Assembly: GCA_030045935.1 (NCBI GenBank) | Contig: JASIEN010000497.1 | Coordinates: forward strand, 1-5,180 | Direction of reading: 5' to 3' | Length of the DNA: 5,180 bases | Source of the DNA: Candidatus Sulfotelmatobacter sp. | GTDB taxonomy: Bacteria > Acidobacteriota > Terriglobia > Terriglobales > Acidobacteriaceae | Shown here: one piece after another, positions 1 to 4,658 of the stretch | How the letters are laid out: every line of letters begins with the position of its first letter | Position numbering within the stretch: the stretch's first letter is position 1 | Notes under the pieces: generated by a model | What the model was told of the DNA's origin: nothing | Database searches by the model: none | The model's input: the letters and a program-made list of their open reading frames with translations, nothing else | Program-made: the position numbers and the translations under genes

Positions 1-177
1 TCGCTGCCGGCGCGCGCAAGAGAAGTGCTCGTACTGCGAGAGTTGGAAGAGTGCTCTTACAAAGAGATCAGCGAGATCGCCGGAATCCCCATCGGAACCG
101 TTATGTCAACTTTGGCGCGAGCCCGCGAACGCTTACATCGAACCTTGACCGCAGCAACTGCAAAGGAGGCGTCTTGA
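1..177 (+). CDS. ECF-type RNA polymerase sigma factor, C-terminal part (5' end outside window)
   Basis: The reading frame is open from base 1 to a TGA at 175-177, giving the last 58 residues of a protein whose start lies before the window. The visible part is sigma-70 region 4: a helix with LPARAREVLVLRELEE, then the helix-turn-helix YKEISEIAGIPIGTV, then a recognition helix ending MSTLARARERLHRTL. This 'IPIGTVxSxLxRAR' pattern is typical of group 4 (ECF) sigma factors; region 4 contacts the -35 promoter element. The last codons overlap the TTG start of an anti-sigma factor gene, which is the usual operon layout for an ECF sigma and its inhibitor. The exact ECF subgroup cannot be told from region 4 alone. 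Its targets may include the GGGAA-type promoters at 1978-2005 and 2799-2826, which is inference. Confidence 0.93.
   Translation, partial: SLPARAREVLVLRELEECSYKEISEIAGIPIGTVMSTLARARERLHRTLTAATAKEAS
163..176 (+). promoter_or_regulatory. Strong ribosome binding site and TTG start of the anti-sigma gene
   Basis: AAGGAGG at 163-169 lies four bases before TTG at 174-176. This near-perfect Shine-Dalgarno decides the start. TTG overlaps the sigma stop (TTGA), so the two genes are probably translationally coupled. The next in-frame start candidates would remove the first cysteine or the whole zinc motif. Confidence 0.8.
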
Positions 178-932
178 ACTGCGAATTGGCGAAAACCACA
201 GTTCACGGCTACTTCGACGGCGAACTCGATGCCGTGCGTTCGACAGAATTCGAACGTCATCTGGAGAACTGCGCAGAATGCCAGGCTGAGTTAAGCCAGA
301 TAGAGTCTTTACACATGCAGCTCCAGGAAAGTCATCTGTTCCAGCCGGCCTCGCCTCAGCTGCGCTCCCGCGTCGGCAAACAAATCGCGCAGGAACGGAA
401 CTTGGGTGGCGCGAAAGCTACAAGAGATCGAAGACTGTTTTTCGTTCCTGCGTTTGCCGCTCTGGCTGCTGGCGCGGCCATACTTGCAGCAGGGTTTTTC
501 GTGTTGCAGGCTCGTAATCAGTCGACCCGAATTACCGCTGAGCTGGTCGACGCGCATGTGCGTTCGTTACAACCCGGGCACCTGACCGATGTGCTCTCAA
601 GTGACCAGCACACGGTGAAGCCGTGGTTCGATGGCAGACTCGAATTTATTCCTCCGGTGTCGGATTTTTTACAGCAGGGATTTCCGCTGGTCGGTGGAAG
701 GCTGGACACCATCGATGGTCGCAATGTGGCGGCGCTGGTCTACGGCCGCCGCAAACACTTCATCAATCTGTTCGTATGGCCCTACCGCGAGGAGGGGATG
801 AATCTCGCCGGTTCAGGTTCAGATCAAGGTTATAACTGGTTGGCCTGGCACACTGGCGAAATGCAGTTTTGCCTCATCTCCGACGCTTCCGCGACTGATC
901 TTCGTGAGCTCAAAGAACTCGTTGGCCAGTAG
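174..932 (+). CDS. Membrane-anchored anti-sigma factor with N-terminal zinc-finger (ZAS-like) domain
   Basis: This 252-residue protein should bind and silence the ECF sigma factor encoded just upstream. The N-terminus (about 1-45) holds Cys3 and H29-x3-C33-x2-C36, the zinc-binding pattern of the zf-HC2/ZAS anti-sigma domain. A hydrophobic stretch at about 88-111 (LFFVPAFAALAAGAAILAAG) is a single membrane span following a basic patch (RDRR), so the N-terminus is predicted to be cytoplasmic. The remaining ~140 residues would be periplasmic and contain VKPWFDGRLEF, PLVGGRLDTIDGR and INLFVWP, the signature of the COG5662 anti-sigma family. The start is TTG, chosen for the strong ribosome binding site and the zinc motif; an earlier ATG in the same frame at 51 lies inside the sigma gene and is rejected. 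The gene faces a convergent gene 48 bases downstream. The inducing signal is unknown. Confidence 0.9.
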   Translation: MNCELAKTTVHGYFDGELDAVRSTEFERHLENCAECQAELSQIESLHMQLQESHLFQPASPQLRSRVGKQIAQERNLGGAKATRDRRLFFVPAFAALAAGAAILAAGFFVLQARNQSTRITAELVDAHVRSLQPGHLTDVLSSDQHTVKPWFDGRLEFIPPVSDFLQQGFPLVGGRLDTIDGRNVAALVYGRRKHFINLFVWPYREEGMNLAGSGSDQGYNWLAWHTGEMQFCLISDASATDLRELKELVGQ

Positions 933-980
933 AACAAGAAGATATCTTGGTACGCCGAGTCTGCGTTGGTGCGGTCTGTC

Positions 981-1397
981 TTAGGGCAAGTCCGGCGTCA
1001 GCGGAATCTCCACGTGTGAGGCGCCAACGCTGTACAGTTTCTCCGATGTGGGCAGTTCTCGGCCGGTGGTTGCGTTTGTCCAGAGTTCGCGCAAACGCAG
1101 GTGTCCGTTCTCGTTGGTAAAGATCAGAGCAGCCCCGTCAGGATGAGAACTGGTTCGGATCGGCTGCGCCTCAACCCTGATCGATTCACGGCCGTGTTGA
1201 GCTTGCAGCCGGAAAGTTTGCCCCGCTTCCAAAGCGACCTCGTAGCTTCCGGCGGGAAACATCACCTGCTCAATCATAAAATCGAAGGGAACGTCGGCGA
1301 TGAGCCCTTGAGGAGCTTGTTTATGGGTCTGGGCCATTCCCAGCGTGGCCAAACACAACACCAGCAGAGTGCGTGAGACGAAAGTGGGCGATTTCAT
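981..1397 (-). CDS. Small secreted protein of the acidobacterial 'PFDF...PAGxY' family
   Basis: This 138-residue protein begins with a signal peptide: MKSPTFVSR, then a hydrophobic core to about residue 20, with likely cleavage after GMA (20-22). The mature part is predicted to be beta-rich. It carries VPFDF near residue 36, FPAGSYEV, an ALIF strand, LRELW and GRELP, which line up in order with the two genes upstream on this strand, so all three are distant paralogs. I know of no established function for the family; export to the periplasm or surface is inferred. The ATG at 1397 has AAGGA seven bases upstream. It lies behind the terminator of the preceding gene (1446-1486), so it needs read-through or its own promoter; I see no convincing promoter. 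A degenerated sister copy lies at 2136-2215. It converges with the anti-sigma gene. Confidence 0.8.
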   Translation of the reverse strand: MKSPTFVSRTLLVLCLATLGMAQTHKQAPQGLIADVPFDFMIEQVMFPAGSYEVALEAGQTFRLQAQHGRESIRVEAQPIRTSSHPDGAALIFTNENGHLRLRELWTNATTGRELPTSEKLYSVGASHVEIPLTPDLP

Positions 1398-1445
1398 TCG
1401 AAAATCCTTTGGTTCCCTAGCGATTTGCAGAATGCTTAAAAGAGC

Positions 1446-1486
1446 AACACAGGGCAGCGCCTGCTGGTCGCAGGCAGCCCTGTGTT
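1446..1486 (-). terminator. Rho-independent terminator after the 1899-1498 gene
   Basis: A 10-bp outer stem (1446-1455 with 1477-1486, AACACAGGGC/GCCCTGTGTT) and a 6-bp inner stem (GCCTGC/GCAGGC, five-base loop) are followed on the minus strand by GCTCTTTTAAG. It begins 11 bases after the stop codon at 1498-1500. It is clearly related in sequence to the terminator at 2262-2304. Confidence 0.75.
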
Positions 1487-1497
1487 TATGACCTCGA

Positions 1498-1899
1498 TTA
1501 CTTAGCAGCTATCTCGACGTACTCATGGTCCTTTTCTGCGACTATCAGCGGTTTCATGTCAGGCAGTTTCAGTTCGCCACCCCAGTATGCGTCATTCCAG
1601 ATTTGCGCCAGGAAGTAGTGATCGCCCGCCCGCACAAAAACCAGACTGTGGTTATGGGGCTTGAAGGGCGATTGAACCGAGTGCGTGATAACGCTGGCAA
1701 CGCCTTTGTCGCCGTTGATTGTCCACGCACCGTTGTTGTTTCGAAATGTTGCCCATACCGAGTAGTGCCCGGCCGGCAAAGTCTTGCCATTTACGGTGAA
1801 CTCGAATGGAATGTTTAGGCTCATCTGAGATTGAGCAACTGCCGGAAGACCGGCCGCGGCTACCAGCACGAGAGCCAGGGTGAATTTGCACAGCTTCAT
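1498..1899 (-). CDS. Small secreted protein, 'IPFEFTVNGKTLPAGHY' family, copy A
   Basis: This 133-residue protein has a clear signal peptide: MKLCK, hydrophobic core LALVLVAAAGL, and AVA at 20-22 before Gln23. The mature chain of about 110 residues has IPFEFTVNGKTLPAGHY near 30-46, then alternating hydrophobic strands (TWTI-like, SLVFVRAGDHYFLAQIW) and ends EYVEIAAK. It is roughly 70% identical by eye to the gene at 2719-2315 and distantly related to the gene at 1397-981. Such proteins are numerous in acidobacterial genomes and lack a known function; there are no catalytic motifs, and the mature part has no cysteine. The start at 1899 is chosen over an in-frame ATG at 2058 because GGAGGA lies six bases before it, a signal peptide begins there, and the sister gene shares start and ribosome binding site. 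A terminator follows, and an ECF-like promoter lies about 80 bases upstream. Confidence 0.85.
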   Translation of the reverse strand: MKLCKFTLALVLVAAAGLPAVAQSQMSLNIPFEFTVNGKTLPAGHYSVWATFRNNNGAWTINGDKGVASVITHSVQSPFKPHNHSLVFVRAGDHYFLAQIWNDAYWGGELKLPDMKPLIVAEKDHEYVEIAAK

Positions 1900-1977
1900 G
1901 GAGATTCCTCCGAAAGAATTCGCACCGCGACTCTGGTGCCGTCCGCACATCGTAGGAAAACAAAAACATGGGCACCA

Positions 1978-2005
1978 GATTACGTTGGGAAGACACGTGC
2001 TTCCC
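1978..2005 (-). promoter_or_regulatory. Candidate ECF-sigma promoter of the 1899-1498 gene
   Basis: On the minus strand GGGAA (2005-2001) is followed after 16 bases by CGTAATC (1984-1978). GGGAA/GGAAC-type -35 and CGT-type -10 elements at 16-17 bp are typical of ECF promoters. The same two boxes and spacing occur upstream of the paralog at 2719, while the spacer between them differs. The -10 box ends 79 bases before the ATG. Confidence 0.5.
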
Positions 2006-2022
2006 GAAAGTAACTTCGGGAA
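2001..2022 (-). repeat. Inverted repeat over the -35 region, copy A
   Basis: TTCCCGAA and TTCGGGAA form a perfect 8-bp dyad separated by six bases (AGTAAC on the plus strand). Its gene-proximal arm contains the candidate -35 GGGAA. A matching dyad lies at 2822-2843. It could be an operator; no T-run follows, so it is not a terminator. Confidence 0.6.
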
Positions 2023-2135
2023 ATTAAGTGGCATAGGCCCTTGGACATGAGCCCTCATGGGATCACGCCATTAAGAAAGCCTTAAAGATTGGCCGGAAAA
2101 TGAACGAGCATGATATAGCGTGCGGGTCAGTAAAA
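2023..2135. other. Intergenic stretch, no gene recognised
   Basis: This is unique sequence between the promoter of the 1899-1498 gene and the decayed gene fragment. It has only short dyads: CATGAG-CC-CTCATG at 2046-2059 and TTAAG-N5-CTTAA at 2071-2085. It does not match the sequence upstream of the sister copy, so the duplicated block ends at about 2022. I see no coding signal or RNA gene. Confidence 0.5.
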
Positions 2136-2215
2136 CGTTTTGGGTCTTTGCGATGGCCAGCGTGGTGGGGACGCACCACCAGCAGTGCGCGGGTGACGAA
2201 AGTCGGTGGTTTCAT
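2136..2215 (-). pseudogene. Remnant of a second copy of the 1397-981 secreted-protein gene
   Basis: From an ATG at 2215 the minus strand reads MKPPTFVTRALLVV, matching the first 14 residues of the 1397-981 protein (MKSPTFVSRTLLVL); 32 of the first 39 bases agree. One extra base near 2163-2171 shifts the frame. Past it the restored frame reads TTLAIAKTQN against ATLGMAQTHK, so homology continues to about 2136 and then stops. The rest of the gene is missing. The upstream GGATTTTCG is shared with the intact gene, but the AAGGA ribosome binding site has become TTGGA. As in the intact unit, it sits directly behind the terminator of a paralog of the other type. A 50-codon frame from 2215 to 2063 remains open, but most of it is out of register, so I call it a dead fragment. 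Confidence 0.75.
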
Positions 2216-2261
2216 CGAAAATCCAATGGTTGGTATGGATTTTGCTGGTGTTGAGAATGAA

Positions 2262-2304
2262 AAAACACAGGGCAGCCTGCTTGACGCCAGCTGCCCTATG
2301 TTTT
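2262..2304 (-). terminator. Rho-independent terminator after the 2719-2315 gene
   Basis: A 15-bp stem (2262-2276 with 2290-2304) has one G-T wobble when read as minus-strand RNA and a 13-base loop. It is followed by six T on the minus strand (A2260-A2265 on plus, partly within the stem). It starts 10 bases after the stop codon at 2315-2317 and shares ACAGGGCAGC with the terminator at 1446-1486. Confidence 0.82.
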
Positions 2305-2314
2305 GTGGCTCCGA

Positions 2315-2719
2315 CTACTTGGCGGCAATTTCTACGTAGCGATCAGCGTCCCCTTCTGCGACGACGATACCTTTCATATTCGGCAGCTGCAGTTCGCGAC
2401 CCCAGTGCGCCTCGTTCCAGATTTGCGCCAGGAAGTAGCGATCGCCTGCCCTCACAAAGATCATGCTCGGGATATGTGGCTTCATGGGCGATTCAACGGA
2501 ATGCGTCATGATTCTCGCAAAAGTGTGCTCGCCATCGATGGTCCAGGTGGCATTGTCATTTGCCAACGTTTCATGGACGTTGTAGTGCCCAGCGGGCAGA
2601 GTCTTGCCGTTTACTGTGAACTCGAATGGAATATTTATGCTCATGCGGGATTGAGCAACCGCCGGAAGGCAAGCCGCGGCTACCAGCGCCAAAGCCAGGG
2701 TGAATTTGCAGAGCTTCAT
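2315..2719 (-). CDS. Small secreted protein, 'IPFEFTVNGKTLPAGHY' family, copy B
   Basis: This 134-residue sister of the 1899-1498 protein has the same signal peptide (MKLCKFTLALALVAAACLPAVAQ), an identical IPFEFTVNGKTLPAGHY core, a conserved FVRAGDRYFLAQIW strand region and the same YVEIAAK end. Differences cluster in the middle (about residues 47-65) and just before the C-terminus. Cys17 lies inside the signal peptide core and is not in a convincing lipobox. Export is predicted; function is unknown, and no catalytic motif is visible. The start at 2719 is chosen because GGAGGA lies six bases upstream, exactly as in the sister gene; an in-frame ATG at 2746 would lie upstream of that site and disrupt the signal peptide. 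Its ECF-like promoter, leader and terminator all have counterparts in copy A, so the regulatory regions were duplicated with the gene. Confidence 0.85.
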   Translation of the reverse strand: MKLCKFTLALALVAAACLPAVAQSRMSINIPFEFTVNGKTLPAGHYNVHETLANDNATWTIDGEHTFARIMTHSVESPMKPHIPSMIFVRAGDRYFLAQIWNEAHWGRELQLPNMKGIVVAEGDADRYVEIAAK

Positions 2720-2798
2720 GAAGGATCCTCCGAAAGATGTCGGCACCGTAACCCCGGTGCCATCGGCACATCCTAGGAAAACAAAAATATGGGCGCCA

Positions 2799-2826
2799 GA
2801 TTACGTTCGCAAGACAGTTGTTTCCC
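2799..2826 (-). promoter_or_regulatory. Candidate ECF-sigma promoter of the 2719-2315 gene
   Basis: On the minus strand GGGAA (2826-2822), 16 bases, then CGTAATC (2805-2799), ending 80 bases before the ATG. Boxes, spacing and distance match the copy at 1978-2005, whereas about 5 of the 16 spacer bases differ, which fits selection on the boxes. Confidence 0.5.
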
Positions 2827-2843
2827 AAAAGTAACTTCGGGAA
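2822..2843 (-). repeat. Inverted repeat over the -35 region, copy B
   Basis: This is the counterpart of 2001-2022: TTCCCAAA and TTCGGGAA with the same six-base AGTAAC centre. The single change turns one G-C pair into an A-C mismatch on the plus strand, but into a G-U pair in minus-strand RNA. Confidence 0.5.
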
Positions 2844-3139
2844 AAAAGAAGCTCGATAAAAGTGAATGCTGATAGCAACTAGGGCGATTTCCGGAGCGTT
2901 ATCCGGTAACCCTGAGGCGTCGATTGTGTGGGCGTAGACAGGGGGTAGGAGCAGCGCGCCTCGACCTGAAACGGTCAAAGAGTCTTTGACAGCCGAAGTA
3001 CTGCACAACCGCGACGACTTCTAGATAAAAATGCGACGACACCCTGGCGAAAGCTCATCGTAATTATGCAAGGCATTCTACGATCACTTGAGCTAGGTGC
3101 CTTGTGAATCAGTGCAGTTTCTACAGGAGGGCAAACAAA
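2844..3139. other. Intergenic region between divergent genes, with several dyads and no gene recognised
   Basis: This separates the minus-strand secreted-protein cassette from the plus-strand XapX gene. It contains a CCGGA-N6-TCCGG dyad (2891-2906), a perfect 17-bp palindrome (2974-2990), two GCGACGAC direct repeats (3011-3018 and 3033-3040) and a CAAGGCA-N22-TGCCTTG inverted repeat (3069-3104). Open frames here are antisense or lack ribosome binding sites. No confident promoter could be placed; a TTGACA at 2986 has no -10 box at a suitable distance. Confidence 0.5.
2974..2990. promoter_or_regulatory. Perfect 17-bp palindrome, possible operator
   Basis: GTCAAAGA-G-TCTTTGAC has two 8-base arms around a single central base. 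The size and symmetry suit a dimeric repressor or activator. It lies 150 bases upstream of the XapX start and about 150 bases upstream of the candidate promoter of the 2719-2315 gene. No regulator gene adjoins it, so binding is inference. Confidence 0.35.
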
Positions 3140-3367
3140 ATGAGAATTCTCGCGGGCATGATTTTGGGTGTTTTTATCGGAGCGGCGTGCCGCTGGTTCG
3201 ACGTCCCGGTGCCGAGTCCGCCGAAGCTCGTCGGTGCATTGCTAGTGGTAGCAATGACAGTTGGCTATCTCGCGACCGACAAAGTCATTGCGACGAAATC
3301 TACCCGCAAGGGACCAGCAAAGGCACAAAACCTGTGTGGGGGAGATACGGTTACGCCCGCTCAATAG
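3140..3367 (+). CDS. XapX (DUF1427) domain small membrane protein
   Basis: This 75-residue protein has two hydrophobic segments, about residues 3-17 (ILAGMILGVFIGAAC) and 30-46 (LVGALLVVAMTVGYLAT). They are separated by RWFDVPVPSPPK, whose PSPP followed by an LVGALL segment is the hallmark of the XapX/DUF1427 family. A basic, polar tail follows (KSTRKGPAK). It should sit in the inner membrane; the family has no established biochemical role. The start at 3140 is chosen because AGGAGG at 3125-3130 lies nine bases upstream; an in-frame ATG or longer frame from 3104 would overlap this site and place polar residues before the first span. The next gene, a quinone-oxidoreductase-like enzyme, starts 94 bases downstream on the same strand and may be co-transcribed. 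I see no terminator between them. Confidence 0.78.
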   Translation: MRILAGMILGVFIGAACRWFDVPVPSPPKLVGALLVVAMTVGYLATDKVIATKSTRKGPAKAQNLCGGDTVTPAQ

Positions 3368-3461
3368 GCAAATCGCAGCCTATCGGCTCAGGCGGGGAGG
3401 GTGATGATGCTGTGCTGAGCTGCGCGATACGGAATAATGAATTGTGGAAGGAGTGCTTGCC

Positions 3462-4412
3462 ATGAAAGCTTTAAGATTTCACCAGTTCGGAACGCCAGCT
3501 GTACTTCATCTCGAGGAGGTGCCGGGTCCAACATTGCAAGATGACGAAGTACTGGTACAGATCAAGGCATCGAGTATCAACCCGTCTGACGTTGCTACAG
3601 TGGCTGGGCGGTTCCACTCCCAGCGCCCCATGACACCTGGCCGGGACTTCGCCGGCGTTGTGGTGCAGGGCGAAGTGTTGAAGGGCAAGCAGGTGTGGGG
3701 GACGGGCGCCGGCTTCGGGGTGGTGCGGCCCGGCGCGCACGCGGAGTTCGTTGCCGTGCCTTCTTCCTGGTTGTCAGAGAAGCCAGAGGGGTTAAGCATG
3801 GAGCAAGCGGCGGTGGTTGGCGTGCCCTATCTCGCGGCCTGGCAATCGCTTGTCGAGGCAGGTGGCCTGCAAAAGGGCGAACGACTTCTGATCACAGGAA
3901 GCGGTGGAGCTGTGGGCTCGGCTGCGACTCAAATCGCCCACTGGAGGGGCGCTACTGTGTTGGCAGCCGACCTCGCGCAGGGATCGCAGGATGCCGATGT
4001 GTCCATCAATCTCAAAGACGAGGATCTCGTCAGCGCTGCACAACGCGCGACTGGTGGGAAAGGTGTCGACATCGTACTGGACACAATTGGCGCAAACTTG
4101 TTCAGTTCCTGCCTGCGATCACTTCGTGTTGGCGGAAGGCAGATTGCAATTGCCAATAATGGCCCCGATCCCGAAGTTCATCTGAACCTGAGCGACTTCT
4201 ACCACAACCAACTTCATCTAATTGGAGTGGATACCCAGAAGCTTACGGGTCCGCAAATTGCAGGCATGATGAATCAGTTGCGGAAAGGTTTTGAGGCCGG
4301 TTATCTGCGTGTTTCTCGACCCGAAACCAATCCGTTCGACCAAGCTGTTGAGGCTTACAGCAAGGTCGCAGAGAAAAGGACGCGAACGAAACAGGTGCTC
4401 GTCTTTGGCTGA
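3462..4412 (+). CDS. Zinc-independent MDR-family NAD(P)-dependent oxidoreductase (quinone oxidoreductase-like)
   Basis: This 316-residue cytosolic enzyme is of the medium-chain dehydrogenase/reductase superfamily. The N-terminal GroES-like catalytic domain (about 1-120) starts MKALRFHQFG and contains EVLVQIKASSINPSD at 29-43 and PGRDFAG at 59-65. The Rossmann domain has the nucleotide loop TGSGGAVGS at 145-153, and D170 at the end of the next strand, which may favour NADH over NADPH. There is no cysteine cluster for a structural zinc and no zinc ligand set, so it belongs with quinone oxidoreductase/enoyl-reductase-like members rather than alcohol dehydrogenases. The length is usual for this group. 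Likely reaction: hydride transfer from NAD(P)H to a quinone or enone; the true substrate cannot be told. ATG at 3462 has AAGGAG eight bases upstream; an in-frame GTG at 3444 lies before that site and is rejected. Confidence 0.88.
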   Translation: MKALRFHQFGTPAVLHLEEVPGPTLQDDEVLVQIKASSINPSDVATVAGRFHSQRPMTPGRDFAGVVVQGEVLKGKQVWGTGAGFGVVRPGAHAEFVAVPSSWLSEKPEGLSMEQAAVVGVPYLAAWQSLVEAGGLQKGERLLITGSGGAVGSAATQIAHWRGATVLAADLAQGSQDADVSINLKDEDLVSAAQRATGGKGVDIVLDTIGANLFSSCLRSLRVGGRQIAIANNGPDPEVHLNLSDFYHNQLHLIGVDTQKLTGPQIAGMMNQLRKGFEAGYLRVSRPETNPFDQAVEAYSKVAEKRTRTKQVLVFG

Positions 4413-4462
4413 TCCGTGCTTTCGCTTTGCGACAGGTAGACGGCGGGCATCTTGGGAGTTAT

Positions 4463-4538
4463 TGGTGGACCTGGTCGGGATCGAACCGACGACCTCTTCC
4501 ATGCCATGGAAGCGCGCTCCCAGCTGCGCCACAGGCCC
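4463..4538 (-). tRNA. tRNA-Ala, anticodon GGC
   Basis: The 76-base gene folds completely. The acceptor GGGCCTG/CAGGTCC includes a G3:U70 pair, the alanine identity element, and A73 is followed by an encoded CCA (4465-4463). The D stem is GCGC/GCGC with loop AGCTGGGA. The anticodon stem is CTTCC/GGAAG with loop ATGGCAT, so the anticodon is GGC (4505-4503), reading GCC alanine codons. The T arm is GTCGG/CCGAC with TTCGATC. It is convergent with the oxidoreductase gene, whose stop lies 50 bases away, and divergent from pyrG. Confidence 0.97.
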
Positions 4539-4551
4539 ACTTTGGTGGATA

Positions 4552-4573
4552 GTTCTCCGAGGGGTCGGAGAAC
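4552..4573 (-). repeat. 9-bp hairpin in the tRNA-Ala leader
   Basis: GTTCTCCGA and TCGGAGAAC pair perfectly around a four-base loop, ending 13 bases before the tRNA 5' end. There is no T-run after the stem on either strand (the A/T run lies on its upstream side for tRNA transcription), so it is not a standard terminator. Confidence 0.6.
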
Positions 4574-4582
4574 CCAAAAAAT

Positions 4583-4611
4583 ATTGTCGCCGATGTAGAT
4601 TCCCACGTCAA
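4583..4611 (-). promoter_or_regulatory. Candidate promoter of tRNA-Ala
   Basis: On the minus strand TTGACG (4611-4606) is followed after exactly 17 bases by GACAAT (4588-4583): five of six and four of six consensus matches. Predicted transcription would begin near 4576, about 37 bases before the mature tRNA, with the hairpin at 4552-4573 in the leader. Confidence 0.45.
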
Positions 4612-4646
4612 TGCGCCGATTTTTTGTTCCCTTTCACAAGCAGGTT

Positions 4647-4655
4647 TGTCATAAT
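4647..4655 (+). promoter_or_regulatory. Possible extended -10 promoter of pyrG
   Basis: TGTCATAAT matches the extended -10 form TGn-TATAAT with one change. No good -35 lies 16-18 bases upstream, which extended -10 promoters can tolerate. Transcription would start near 4662, inside the dyad at 4659-4679. Confidence 0.35.
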
Positions 4656-4658
4656 TGA

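Noticed and set aside
51..173. N-terminal extension of the anti-sigma protein from the ATG at 51
   Set aside because: It lies wholly within the sigma gene in another frame, is rich in Arg, and lacks a ribosome binding site; the TTG at 174 has a strong one.
939..948. AAGATATCTT palindrome between the convergent anti-sigma and secreted-protein genes
   Set aside because: It is only 10 bases with no loop and no T-run, so it is not a terminator and is short enough to be chance.
1652..1996. Minus-strand frame starting MSSQRNLVP, or an upstream ORF from the ATG near 1970 in the leader of the 1899-1498 gene
   Set aside because: It overlaps the real gene in another frame, and the equivalent position in the sister leader has lost the ATG and has an early TAG, so it is not conserved.
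2100..2339. Plus-strand open frame of 79 codons (and the overlapping one at 2206-2511)
   Set aside because: It runs antisense through the decayed gene fragment and the terminator, has no ribosome binding site and no recognisable domain.
2986..2991. TTGACA as a -35 box upstream of XapX
   Set aside because: No -10-like hexamer occurs 15-19 bases downstream (the sequence there is CCGCGAC); it is part of the palindrome at 2974-2990.
2571..3008. Minus-strand frame of 145 codons over the promoter region
   Set aside because: It overlaps the promoter, leader and start of the 2719-2315 gene in another frame; no start signal or family features.
4218..4577. Minus-strand open frame containing GPVAQLGARFHGMEEVVGSIPTRST, and its plus-strand mirror with LVDLVGIEPTTSSMP
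   Set aside because: Both are translations of the tRNA-Ala gene, a well-known source of false protein entries.
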